NCBI GenBank assembly: GCA_002452555.1
Contig: DKER01000052.1
Location: 282-7,473, forward strand
Reading direction: 5' to 3'
Length of the DNA stretch: 7,192 nt
Origin: Fidelibacterota bacterium UBA6817
GTDB taxonomy: Bacteria; Fidelibacterota; Fidelibacteria; Fidelibacterales; Fidelibacteraceae
Under the pieces are notes generated by a model that saw only the letters and a list, made by a program, of their open reading frames with translations, was not told the DNA's origin and searched no databases. Made by a program: the position numbers and the translations under genes. Below are positions 1 through 5,403 of the stretch, piece by piece (position 1 is the stretch's first letter; each line of letters begins with the position of its first letter).

Positions 1-87
1 TGTCTGGAAAAGTTTTGGCTGGTAGCTCCGGCTTTCAGCTTTTGTCTGTTTCCAATGAGTTGCGCCAGTTTCCAATCATTCAAAATC

Positions 88-115
88 ACTGAAGAATTTG
101 AATTCTCCAACCAGT
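88..115. repeat. Palindromic 28-nt block of the repeat, copy 1
   Basis: The block contains AGAATT-TG-AATTCT, a perfect inverted repeat with a 2-nt centre, inside an outer ACTG/CAGT pair. The same 28 bases are identical at 4003-4030, 5522-5549 and 6903-6930, while flanking positions vary. It is the most conserved part of the element and a candidate protein-binding or RNA-hairpin site. The function is unknown. Confidence 0.7.
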
Positions 116-190
116 CCATCTTTTTTGTTCCTAAATTGCCGTCAGTGCCGACAGTCGTGACAGTCGAATTTTGTTGAAATGTTTCCGGGC

Positions 191-233
191 TACAGTGCCA
201 GTCGATCTGAAGTCAGAGCCAACCAATCCGGAC
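191..233 (+). repeat. 43-bp tandem unit, single copy
   Basis: One unit with the pattern AGTGCCAGTCGATCTGA...GTCAGAGCC...AATCCGGAC, followed by a diverged half unit up to about 259. The same unit is present three times in copy 2 (4104-4232) and twice in copy 4 (7006-7091), so the element varies in tandem-unit number. Confidence 0.8.
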
Positions 234-355
234 GAGAGTGCCAATGGTTCCGGTGTCAGAATTGAAATACCAGTTGTCACCATTGTCGGGACTGTCGGGA
301 AAAACGGATCAAAATTAAGTGGTCATCAAAAGTTTTTGTTGAAATGAAAAAATAG

Positions 356-384
356 TTGCGCGTACGTACAGTACGTGTTATTAT
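356..384 (+). promoter_or_regulatory. hicAB promoter with putative HicB operator
   Basis: A -35-like TTGCGC (356-361) and a -10 TATTAT (379-384) are separated by 17 bp. The spacer contains a perfect inverted repeat ACGTAC-A-GTACGT (364-376). HicB antitoxins with a ribbon-helix-helix tail bind palindromes over their own promoter, so this is the likely operator. Seen: the boxes and the palindrome. Inferred: binding by HicB. Confidence 0.7.
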
Positions 385-404
385 AGTTATGTAAGGAGGT
401 TGGA

Positions 405-581
405 ATGAAAGACAAAGACTTACTCAAATTACTTGAGAAAAATGGATGGGTCGAAGAACGAATCAAAGGGAGCCATCATGTCATGAAAAAAGATGGTAAA
501 ACTGAGATCATCCCTGTTCATGGAAAAGACGTCCCAACTGGCTTACTAAAAACAATTCTCAAAAGGACAGGGCTGAAATAG
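405..581 (+). CDS. hicA: HicA family mRNA interferase toxin
   Basis: This 58-residue protein is the typical size of HicA, a small toxin with a double-stranded-RNA-binding-like fold that cleaves mRNA independently of the ribosome and so arrests translation. The N-terminus carries the family pattern of a basic helix followed by NGW (13-15), and the catalytic-histidine motif GSHH is at residues 22-25, with H24 the expected active residue. The IIPVHGKDVPTGLLKTIL stretch (36-53) is the conserved C-terminal half. The start is fixed by a strong AAGGAGG (393-399) five bases upstream of the ATG. It precedes hicB by 31 nt and is transcribed with it from the promoter at 356-384. The catalytic residue is present, so the toxin appears intact. 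Family assignment is confident; activity is inferred. Confidence 0.93.
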   Translation: MKDKDLLKLLEKNGWVEERIKGSHHVMKKDGKTEIIPVHGKDVPTGLLKTILKRTGLK

Positions 582-589
582 CCTTGTCC
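565..589 (+). promoter_or_regulatory. Intercistronic hairpin hicA/hicB
   Basis: GGACAGGGCT (565-574) pairs with AGCCTTGTCC (580-589) through ten base pairs, one of them G-U, around a 5-nt loop. It spans the hicA stop codon and ends 8 nt before the hicB ribosome binding site (598-605). No T-run follows, so it is not a standard terminator. It could protect or process the transcript, or set toxin-to-antitoxin ratios. Structure seen; role inferred. Confidence 0.5.
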
Positions 590-612
590 CCAATACCAAG
601 GAGGTAATTAAA

Positions 613-999
613 ATGTTAAGTGCATACCCAGCGATTTTTCATAAAGAAGATGGTGCCTATTGGGTAGAGTTTCCAGATCTTCCTGGTTGCCAGACTGTTG
701 GCGAAAGTATTGGTGAAGTGATGGAAGAAGCCCAGGAAGCTTTAGGGTTGTATCTGGCATCATTAATCGAAGATGAAGAAGAGATTAATCCGGCTTCTGA
801 TATTAAAAGTATCGTTGCTGAAGATGATTCATTCACAAGTCTCGTCGCCTGTGATCTAACTCAATATGTAAGATCTGCTAAAGCTGTGAAAAAGACCTTA
901 ACCATCCCCGATTGGCTCAATAACATGGCTGAAAAGAACAGCATTAATTTTTCTCAAACACTACAAAAAGCACTTATGGAAAAACTGCACATTGCATAG
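613..999 (+). CDS. hicB: HicB family antitoxin
   Basis: This 128-residue antitoxin neutralises HicA by direct binding and represses the operon. The N-terminal HicB-like domain is clear: YPAIFHKEDGAYWVEFPDLP at 5-24 followed by GCQTVGES at 25-32, then EAQEAL, the classic degenerate RNase-H-like fold signature of HicB. The tail at about 93-128 (KKTLTIPDWLNNMAEK..., then NFSQTLQKAL) has the strand-helix-helix pattern of a ribbon-helix-helix DNA-binding domain, so this is the RHH class rather than the Xre-tailed class. The start is supported by AAGGAGGT (598-605), seven bases upstream of ATG. The coding sequence ends in TAG, directly followed by an ATG in the same frame that lacks its own ribosome binding site. 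It is the likely ligand of the palindrome at 364-376. Confidence 0.94.
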   Translation: MLSAYPAIFHKEDGAYWVEFPDLPGCQTVGESIGEVMEEAQEALGLYLASLIEDEEEINPASDIKSIVAEDDSFTSLVACDLTQYVRSAKAVKKTLTIPDWLNNMAEKNSINFSQTLQKALMEKLHIA

Positions 1000-1041
1000 A
1001 TGTTCAATCTATTTAAAATGACTTTTTTAAGTTATTCCTTA

Positions 1042-1124
1042 CCGATTTCTCTAAGAATCGTTCCAGATTTCCCCACAATCATCGGTTCCCTGAATCAAAC
1101 CCCCATCTTAAATACATATTATAA
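1042..1124 (+). repeat. Module B of the interspersed repeat, copy B1
   Basis: Positions 1057-1101 match 4340-4384 at 44 of 45 bases, and the AAATACATATTAT end recurs at 4393-4405 and 5263-5275. A short hairpin opens the module (CGATT at 1043-1047 with AATCG at 1056-1060). In copy 2 the same module directly follows the repeat body, whereas here hicAB lies between the two. The module ends in TATAAT (1120-1125), which could serve as a weak -10 for the gene at 1186, but no good -35 is seen. The gap 1000-1185 contains nothing else I recognise. Confidence 0.85.
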
Positions 1125-1185
1125 TTGTGAAGATCATTGGCTTAAGCAGTCAATGGTCTTTAATACTTTTTTGGAGGAACCAAGT

Positions 1186-1554
1186 ATGGCAACATTGGAA
1201 CAGAAAATCATTGATGAATTAAAACTGGCACTGGAATATCAGGAACCAACCGGAGACTATGCCCAATGGCTGATGGGTGTTAGTCTGCCCAGTGTGATTG
1301 AGCGAAAAAATGATCAGCTGGTAATTACTGCAAGAGTTGTGGTCAAAACCAGTGATTCCGAATATGTGGATGGGATGGACATTGCCTTTTCCCTGGATCC
1401 CATCATTGATCCCAACTACTATCAGAACAGCCCCGACTACCATGGTGGCAGTATTGAAGACAGTGTGAATTGTGAATTTCTTCAAGTTCCGGGGGATAGG
1501 GGATTGATAATAATATTAAAGCACCCTAGCGGACAAGGATTCTCTGAAATTTGA
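1186..1554 (+). CDS. Hypothetical protein, probably altered at its C-terminus
   Basis: I do not recognise this 122-residue protein. An open frame runs back to 1000, but the ATG at 1186 is preferred because TTGGAGG (1171-1177) lies 8 nt upstream; the frame before it simply reads through repeat module B. The N-terminus looks helical (LEQKIIDELKLALEYQEP), followed by alternating strand-like segments (LVITARVVVKT) and a D/Y/N-rich middle. No signal peptide, membrane segment or catalytic motif is evident. The last dozen codons lie in the 5' arm and loop of the terminator at 1518-1588, which is unusual. One base out of frame, a TGATAATAA triple stop occurs at 1505-1513 just after a run of five G (1491-1495). 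A one-base change in that run would give a product of about 106 residues. The C-terminal tail is therefore probably not original. Confidence 0.6.
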   Translation: MATLEQKIIDELKLALEYQEPTGDYAQWLMGVSLPSVIERKNDQLVITARVVVKTSDSEYVDGMDIAFSLDPIIDPNYYQNSPDYHGGSIEDSVNCEFLQVPGDRGLIIILKHPSGQGFSEI

Positions 1555-1588
1555 GAGGCTGTCTACTGGGGTGCTTTATTTTTATTTT
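1518..1588. terminator. Strong bidirectional-type terminator between convergent genes
   Basis: AAAGCACCCTAGCGGACA (1518-1535) pairs almost completely with TGTCTACTGGGGTGCTTT (1560-1577), with an inner CTCT/AGAG helix. On the plus strand a T-rich tract (1578-1588) follows. On the minus strand the stem is followed by a T/A-rich TTTAATATTATTAT tract. It separates the plus-strand gene ending at 1554 from the minus-strand gene ending at 1587 and can serve both. Confidence 0.85.
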
Positions 1589-2222
1589 AGTGGGGGCCAG
1601 TGAGCCAATTGTGGATGCTTGCCTTTGAGGAGTTCAAGTATTCATTGCTCTCTAATATAGGACGTTCGTGGTCAATGATTTGTCTGCCAATGTATTGCAC
1701 GTAGTATTGAACAGCTATCTTCTTAGCCATATCAATACCCCAGTCGCAAACGAAACTACCAGCAAACTGGAGAAGTGCATCTTTTTTAAGTGTTTCCTCT
1801 ACATCTGATTTAAGTAAATCAACAACAAAATATTCTTTTGGAACAGTTTTTGTGTATACATCAAACGAGGTGAAAATGTTTCGATATTCCGCATCTTGAG
1901 ATATGCCCCGACGGTAAGGAAAATTGAGGATATCCTTTATGAAATCAAGCAAATACGTATAAAAACCGGCTTGACTGTAAGCGTGAAACAGCTTGTCCTT
2001 GAGGTAGACAGTTATCGCTTTTTCCTTTATACGTCGCTCATGATCAAATCTTTTAATGAGCTGACCCAAGTTGCTATAGCGCACTTGCTCCTCCATAGTT
2101 AATTCTACTCCAGCATCTATTTTTGCTTCTAAATCTGCGTATTGGGGTTTCACAGAATCAATACGCCTATCATTGAGAACGACAATAAAAGCGCCATTCT
2201 TCCCAGAAACGAACCACTTCAT
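1587..2222 (-). CDS. Hypothetical protein (211 aa), minus strand
   Basis: This product is not recognised. It is the only minus-strand gene in the window and converges on the gene ending at 1554, sharing the terminator. The protein is soluble-looking and mixed. It opens with a short strand-rich stretch (MKWFVSGKNGAFIVVLNDRR), then has a charged helical segment around residues 25-75 (EAKIDAGVELTMEEQVRY..., KRFDHERRIKEK), then an aromatic-rich middle (FHAYSQAGFYTYLLDFIKDI). The C-terminal part (FAGSFVCDWGIDMAKKIAVQYY) looks helical. No known catalytic motif, signal peptide or membrane helix is evident. The ATG at 2222 is the only plausible start before an upstream in-frame stop, but it has no visible ribosome binding site, so expression may be weak or the 5' end may have been altered by the neighbouring RAYT element. 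Length and the undisturbed frame support a real gene. Confidence 0.65.
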   Translation of the reverse strand: MKWFVSGKNGAFIVVLNDRRIDSVKPQYADLEAKIDAGVELTMEEQVRYSNLGQLIKRFDHERRIKEKAITVYLKDKLFHAYSQAGFYTYLLDFIKDILNFPYRRGISQDAEYRNIFTSFDVYTKTVPKEYFVVDLLKSDVEETLKKDALLQFAGSFVCDWGIDMAKKIAVQYYVQYIGRQIIDHERPILESNEYLNSSKASIHNWLTGPH

Positions 2223-2271
2223 TATCTGGTTTTTAGTTTCGGTAGAAAATTCATCTGCTATGCAGTCGGAA

Positions 2272-2298
2272 GTGACATGGGGACGTTTCTATTGTCAC
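2272..2298 (+). repeat. REP-like hairpin upstream of the RAYT gene
   Basis: GTGACA (2272-2277) and TGTCAC (2293-2298) form a perfect 6-bp stem around TGGGGACGTTTCTAT. The core GGGGACG-TTCTATTGT matches the hairpins at 5278-5300, 5381-5403 and 6762-6784 apart from one base, while the stem differs but still pairs. RAYT transposases typically sit beside copies of the palindromes they act on, and this position 55 bp before the transposase start fits. That it is a substrate is inferred. Confidence 0.7.
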
Positions 2299-2320
2299 AT
2301 TAATAAAAATGTGATAGAAT
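2293..2320 (+). promoter_or_regulatory. RAYT gene promoter embedded in palindromes
   Basis: A -35 TTGTCA (2293-2298) and a -10 TAGAAT (2315-2320) are 16 bp apart, each one base from consensus. The -35 is the 3' arm of the REP-like hairpin. A second inverted repeat, TCACATT (2295-2301) with AATGTGA (2308-2314), fills the spacer and shares bases with the first, so the two hairpins are mutually exclusive. This suggests repression or autoregulation by a protein bound at the palindrome. Confidence 0.65.
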
Positions 2321-2352
2321 GTAGTGAAAAAGAATAAGAAGTGAGGTAAAAA

Positions 2353-3111
2353 ATGGCGAGGCAGGCAAGAATAAAAAGTATGACAGGTATTTATCATGTG
2401 ATGTTAAAGGGGATAGACAGCCGCAACATATTTATGGATGACGAGGACAAAATGTACTTTATGGAAAACCTGAAACGAGCAAAGGAAAGGGGAGAATTTA
2501 AACTTTATGCTTATTGTTTGATGGATAATCATGTCCACTTGCTCCTAAAGGAAGGCGAAGAGGTAGGCGTAAGCATTAAACGTATAACAGTTGGCTACGT
2601 AAGATTTCATAACCAAAAGTATGGAAGAGAGGGCCATTTATTTCAAAACCGATATAGTAGTGAAGCAGTGGAAGATGAACGTTATTTATTGACAGTTCTG
2701 CGTTATATTCATAATAATCCATTAAAGGCACATATGGTAACATCACAGTCTGAGTATAAATGGAGTAGCTATCAAAACTATCTTAACGCATATCATGGGA
2801 TAACAGAATATGTTGATGCTGATTTAATGCAAAGCTATTTTAAACACGTTTCTGATTTCGAAAAGTTCTCGTGTGAGGTTAATCAGGATGATTGTCTTGA
2901 TGCGAGTACTTTTGTAAAATATACTGACGACGGGATCAAGGCGATGGTTAAAGAGAATCAGCGATATTCCAGAATAATGAGCTTAAACAAGACAGAAAGA
3001 AATGAATGTATCCGGATAATATACAAGGAAACGGGTTGCAGCATTCGGCAATTGAGTAGGGTGCTGGGAATCGGAAAACGAATAATTGAAAACGCGATAA
3101 AAGAACAATAA
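2353..3111 (+). CDS. REP-associated tyrosine transposase (Y1/HUH, IS200-like), RAYT
   Basis: This 252-residue protein belongs to the TnpA-REP (RAYT) branch of the Y1 HUH endonucleases, which nick single-stranded DNA at REP palindromes and form a 5'-phosphotyrosine link. Visible signatures are the opening ARQARIKSMTGIYHVMLKGI (2-21), the metal-binding HVH (60-62) in YCLMDNHVHLLL, and the diagnostic block FHNQKYGREGHLFQNRYSS (85-103). This is followed by LRYIHNNPLKA and the YKWSSY signature. The catalytic tyrosine is probably Y82, by analogy with the first Tyr before that block. About residues 220-252 form an extra C-terminal helix-turn-helix-like region (ETGCSIRQLSRVLGIGKR), common in longer Gram-positive members. 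The start is set by GTGAGGT (2341-2347). All expected active residues are present, so it is likely functional. A REP-like hairpin lies in its promoter, and matching hairpins recur at 5278, 5381 and 6762. The gene at 3156 follows after 44 nt and may be co-transcribed. Confidence 0.93.
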   Translation: MARQARIKSMTGIYHVMLKGIDSRNIFMDDEDKMYFMENLKRAKERGEFKLYAYCLMDNHVHLLLKEGEEVGVSIKRITVGYVRFHNQKYGREGHLFQNRYSSEAVEDERYLLTVLRYIHNNPLKAHMVTSQSEYKWSSYQNYLNAYHGITEYVDADLMQSYFKHVSDFEKFSCEVNQDDCLDASTFVKYTDDGIKAMVKENQRYSRIMSLNKTERNECIRIIYKETGCSIRQLSRVLGIGKRIIENAIKEQ

Positions 3112-3155
3112 GTGAGAATTTTATGGGTTCGCTAAAAATAAAATGAGGTGAGATT

Positions 3156-3803
3156 ATGGAAGTCAAGGAGTATATTGAAACAATAGCAGATTGGCAGAAC
3201 TGGAAAAAATTTTTAATGGGTCATTCAAAAGAAGAACTTGCTGAATTAATAATCAGCAGAATGTCAAGAGATTCAAGCTATTGTAGAGAAACATATCACA
3301 AGTTAGTGAAACGATCATTATCAGTCAAAGAGGCAATTGATGACTATGAAACTGAAGTTAATTATGAAATAAATAAAAGAATTCCGGATGTTAGCTTTTT
3401 AATGATTCTAAGCGATAAATTATTGGAGCGTGTAGAATGTGTAAATAATTTGCTGGATAAATTAAAATTATGTGTTACTGTCATTGTGAATCTTGATCGC
3501 GCAATTGAAAATGGAGCGGGATTTAGAAATGAAGACGAATTTGTGCTTATTGAAGTGATGGATACTTGTCGTGATTTGATGCTAGCGGCCATCAAAAAAC
3601 ATAGCAAAGATTTATCAACTGAGGAATTGAGCAAAGTATCGGAGTACTTAAAAACTGAATCTGTGAGATACTGTTCAATTGACAATGAAAACCGTATCGA
3701 AACAGCATTCGAGAAAGTGGTATCACTGACAGAAGGAAGAACCGGAATTACCAAGGATGGAGCGTATCTAAGAGGCGCAAGTTATTATAGAAATTTAAAA
3801 TAG
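3156..3803 (+). CDS. Hypothetical helical protein downstream of RAYT
   Basis: I do not recognise this 215-residue protein. It is charged and predominantly helical by eye. It has an N-terminal WQNWKKFLMGHSKEELAELI segment, a central region with spaced leucines and valines (ILSDKLLERVECVNNLLDKLKL) that could pack as helical hairpins, and a third helical stretch near VLIEVMDTCRDLMLAAIKKH. The C-terminus is more polar (GRTGITKDGAYLRGASYYRN). No DNA-binding, nuclease, membrane or signal motif is visible. The ATG at 3156 has GAGGTG (3145-3150) upstream. It follows the RAYT gene by 44 nt with no terminator between them and ends 38 nt before a strong terminator, so it probably forms an operon with the transposase and may be an accessory or cargo gene. 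This role rests on context only. Confidence 0.72.
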   Translation: MEVKEYIETIADWQNWKKFLMGHSKEELAELIISRMSRDSSYCRETYHKLVKRSLSVKEAIDDYETEVNYEINKRIPDVSFLMILSDKLLERVECVNNLLDKLKLCVTVIVNLDRAIENGAGFRNEDEFVLIEVMDTCRDLMLAAIKKHSKDLSTEELSKVSEYLKTESVRYCSIDNENRIETAFEKVVSLTEGRTGITKDGAYLRGASYYRNLK

Positions 3804-3841
3804 GGTGATATTGCGTCGGTTGGTTGAGTTACAAAGAATAG

Positions 3842-3880
3842 AGACGATTCGGGTTCTTCGGGACTCGGGTCGTCTTTTTT
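3842..3880 (+). terminator. Intrinsic terminator with UUCG tetraloop
   Basis: A 15-bp stem (3842-3856 with 3861-3875, including a few G-U pairs) is closed by a C(TTCG)G tetraloop and followed directly by a T tract to 3880. This is a near-ideal rho-independent terminator for the RAYT and 3156-3803 unit. The next repeat copy begins about 12 bases later. Confidence 0.93.
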
Positions 3881-4002
3881 AATTATTTGAAGTGGCTGGA
3901 AAATCTCGAGGAATTTGTCTGGAAAATTTTCGGCTGGCGGCTGCGGTTTCCAGCTTTTGTCTGTTTCCAATCAGTTGCGCCAGTTTCTGCCCAGCCAAAC
4001 TC

Positions 4003-4030
4003 ACTGAAGAATTTGAATTCTCCAACCAGT
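4003..4030. repeat. Palindromic 28-nt block of the repeat, copy 2
   Basis: Identical to 88-115, 5522-5549 and 6903-6930: AGAATT-TG-AATTCT with an outer ACTG/CAGT pair. It is located between the 5' part and the tandem-unit part of the element. Confidence 0.7.
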
Positions 4031-4103
4031 CTATTTTTTTCTCCAAATTGCCGTCAGTGCCGGCAGTTGTGTCAGGCGAATTTAAGTTGTGATCGTTCCG
4101 GAC

Positions 4104-4232
4104 TCCAGAGCCAATCGATCTGACGAAAGCGCCATTCAATCCAGACAGGAGTGCCAGTCGATCCGATGTCAGTGCCAACCAATCCGGACTACAGTGCCAG
4201 TCGATCTGATGTCAGAGCCACCCAATTCGGAC
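4104..4232 (+). repeat. Three tandem 43-bp units
   Basis: Units at 4104-4146, 4147-4189 and 4190-4232 are exactly 43 bp each and share the frame GCCA-TCGAT(C/T)...GCC...AAT(C/T)C(A/G)GAC. The first is the most diverged. A half unit follows to about 4257. Copies 1 and 4 have one and two units at the same place, giving a minisatellite-like length polymorphism between copies of one element. Confidence 0.9.
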
Positions 4233-4448
4233 ATGGTACCAATAGTTTCGGTGTCAGATTCCAATGATAGTTGTCACCATTGTCGGGACTGTCGGGAAAA
4301 AGGATCAAACTAATGTGGCCATAACTGATTTTTCAGAAAATCGTTCCATATTTCCCCACAATCATCGGTTCCCTGAATCAAACCAACACTTCAAATACAT
4401 ATTATTACTTTGATGGTTGTGTCGAAAAATAGAAATAACCAAAATATG

Positions 4449-4477
4449 TTGCAATGTTATAACTTAAGAGTTATAAT
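4449..4477 (+). promoter_or_regulatory. higBA-type promoter with overlapping operator
   Basis: A -35 TTGCAA (4449-4454) and a perfect -10 TATAAT (4472-4477) are 17 bp apart. A perfect 8-bp inverted repeat TTATAACT/AGTTATAA (4457-4464 and 4469-4476) with a TAAG centre covers the spacer and most of the -10. Binding there by the helix-turn-helix antitoxin encoded downstream would block transcription, as is usual for type II toxin-antitoxin operons. Binding is inferred. Confidence 0.82.
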
Positions 4478-4507
4478 TAAGTCATGATTGAAAGGTAATA
4501 AACGTGT

Positions 4508-4870
4508 ATGTACAAAATAGAATTTTATTGTGACAAAAATGGTAAAGAGCCAGTGTTGCAGTATTTAGAAGAATTAGCAAGCAAAAATGACAAGGATAGC
4601 CGGATTAAACTGAATAAAATCAGAGACTACATGAAGATACTAAAAGAACATGGAACAAGAGCTGGTGAGCCTTATGTCAAACACATAGAGGGTGAAATTT
4701 GGGAATTAAGACCATTAAGGGATCGCATTTTATTTATTGGTTGGGATGGAAATCGCTTTATTCTCCTACATTATTTCATGAAGAAGACACAGAAAACACC
4801 TAAACGAGAAATTGAACAAGCGAAACGGAATATGAAAGATTTTGTTGAAAGGAGTATTGAAAATGAGTAA
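4508..4870 (+). CDS. higB: RelE/HigB-like toxin (phage Gp49-like family)
   Basis: This 120-residue protein has the layout of Gp49-like/HigB toxins, RelE-fold ribosome-dependent mRNA interferases. It has an N-terminal strand (MYKIEFYCDKNGKEPVLQYL), a helical pair (residues 20-48), then GEIWELRP (62-69) and the basic core RDRILFIGWDGNRFILLHYF (71-90). These lead into KKTQKTPKREIEQAKRNMKDF (92-112), the characteristic C-terminal signature with its conserved K, P and helix. Basic residues suited to RNA contact (R68, R71, R73, K92, K93) are present, so it looks intact. ATG at 4508 is chosen; AAAGG (4491-4495) is somewhat far upstream, so translation may be modest. Toxin-first order and an 8-nt overlap with the antitoxin gene match the higBA arrangement. 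The exact subfamily name is less certain than the RelE/ParE superfamily. Confidence 0.9.
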   Translation: MYKIEFYCDKNGKEPVLQYLEELASKNDKDSRIKLNKIRDYMKILKEHGTRAGEPYVKHIEGEIWELRPLRDRILFIGWDGNRFILLHYFMKKTQKTPKREIEQAKRNMKDFVERSIENE

Positions 4871-5225
4871 AACAAAAGTAAGTCCCATTGGATCAAGCTG
4901 GGATGAATTTGAGAAAAGAACATTCACCCCGGAAGAAATAATGGAATCTGATTTGAGAGTAGCATTAATAAGCGAATTAATTCGCGCCAGAAATGATCAG
5001 GGAATCACTCAAAAGCAGTTGGAAGAAGCCAGTGGTGTTAAGCAACCCGTCATTGCCCGAATGGAAAAAGGCACAACTGATCCCCAATTAATGACCATTT
5101 TAAAAATACTAAGACCACTTGGCAAAACTCTGGCCATTGTGCCAATTGAAGAAAAACACCCTCGAAACATTCATTTGAGAACATTTAAAAAAGGCAGCAC
5201 ATTCAGGCAAAAACCCATGAGATAA
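4863..5225 (+). CDS. higA: HigA-like Xre-family antitoxin
   Basis: This 120-residue antitoxin contains a central HTH_3/Xre domain at about 35-92. The pattern ISELIRARNDQGITQKQLEE then ASGVKQPVIARMEKGTTDPQ shows the two helices of the helix-turn-helix and the conserved glutamate-lysine-glycine turn, and LMTILKILRPLGKTLAIVP completes the fold. The N-terminal 34 residues and the basic tail (KHPRNIHLRTFKK...) probably contact the toxin or DNA. The start at 4863 is preferred over in-frame TTG codons from 4842 because AAAGGAG (4848-4854) lies 8 nt upstream of the ATG. It overlaps the toxin's last 8 bases (ATGAGTAA), suggesting translational coupling. It is the probable ligand of the palindrome at 4457-4476. 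Confidence 0.92.
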   Translation: MSKTKVSPIGSSWDEFEKRTFTPEEIMESDLRVALISELIRARNDQGITQKQLEEASGVKQPVIARMEKGTTDPQLMTILKILRPLGKTLAIVPIEEKHPRNIHLRTFKKGSTFRQKPMR

Positions 5226-5242
5226 GTAGATTTAGTGAGATT

Positions 5243-5277
5243 CTGAATCAACCCAACACTTCAAATACATATTATAA
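5243..5277 (+). repeat. Module B 3' end, copy B3 (direct repeat flanking higBA)
   Basis: Positions 5243-5275 match 4373-4405 at 32 of 33 bases in the same orientation, so the higBA cassette sits between direct repeats of the last part of module B. The copy is followed immediately by the REP-like hairpin of repeat copy 3 (5278), giving a module-B-end to element-start junction. Confidence 0.85.
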
Positions 5278-5300
5278 CACAAGGGGACGGTTCTATTGTG
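5278..5300 (+). repeat. REP-like hairpin R1
   Basis: CACAA (5278-5282) pairs with TTGTG (5296-5300) around GGGGACGGTTCTA. The 67 bp from here onward are identical to 6762-6828. The core matches the hairpin before the RAYT gene. Confidence 0.75.
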
Positions 5301-5380
5301 CACTTTTCTGGCTGAAAAATACTGAGGAATCTGTCTGGAAAAGTTTTGGCTGGTAGGTAAGCGATCAATAACAAGCGTAA

Positions 5381-5403
5381 TACAAGGGGACGGTTCTATT
5401 GTG
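5381..5403 (+). repeat. REP-like hairpin R2
   Basis: ACAA (5382-5385) pairs with TTGT (5399-5402), plus a T-G pair outside, around the same GGGGACGGTTCTA loop. It lies 103 bp after R1 in the same orientation, and the element sequence following it is more diverged (TTTGCTGGTTGAAAAAG). Confidence 0.75.

Larger units (their letters stand above)
1..326 (+). repeat. Interspersed repeat, copy 1 (5' end outside window)
   Basis: This is the body of a long repeat that recurs at 3893-4408, 5278-5590 and 6762-7192. Blocks shared with the other copies, in order, are a CTGGAAAAG block at the left edge, the CAGCTTTTGTCTGTTTCC block near 38-55, the 28-nt palindromic block at 88-115, an ATTGCCGTCAGTGCCGAC block near 136-153, one 43-bp unit at 191-233 plus a half unit, and the TTGTCACCATTGTCGGGACT block near 275-294. 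Module B, which follows directly in copies 2 and apparently 4, is missing here and reappears at 1042-1124 beyond hicAB. No convincing gene lies in this stretch. Confidence 0.9.
3893..4408 (+). repeat. Interspersed repeat, copy 2, body plus module B
   Basis: This is the most complete copy in the window. The left edge (GTGGCTGGAAAATC...) aligns with sequence that in copies 3 and 4 follows the REP-like hairpin, but the hairpin itself is absent here. It then runs through the palindromic block (4003-4030), three 43-bp units (4104-4232) plus a half unit, the TTGTCACCATTGTCGGGACT block (4271-4290), and on into module B (4326-4408). Module B opens with a 7-bp hairpin (4326-4332 with 4337-4343). Several open frames exist on both strands, but none has a ribosome binding site and I do not call a gene here. 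Confidence 0.9.

Noticed and set aside
1000..1185. Start of the 1186 gene placed at the ATG at 1000, directly after hicB
   Set aside because: That stretch is repeat module B read as codons and has no ribosome binding site, while 1186 has TTGGAGG at the right distance.
1219..2102. Antisense frames at 1219-1485 (minus) and 1896-2102 (plus)
   Set aside because: Both lie wholly inside better-supported genes on the other strand and have no ribosome binding site.
4104..4232. CRISPR array
   Set aside because: The 43-bp units are contiguous with no spacers, number three at most, and have no cas genes nearby.
3785..4313. Several small open frames on both strands of repeat copy 2
   Set aside because: No ribosome binding sites, low-complexity repeat-derived peptides, and no match to a protein family I know.
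4842..4862. Upstream TTG start codons for the antitoxin gene
   Set aside because: They would place the ribosome binding site inside the coding sequence. ATG at 4863 follows AAAGGAG at normal spacing.
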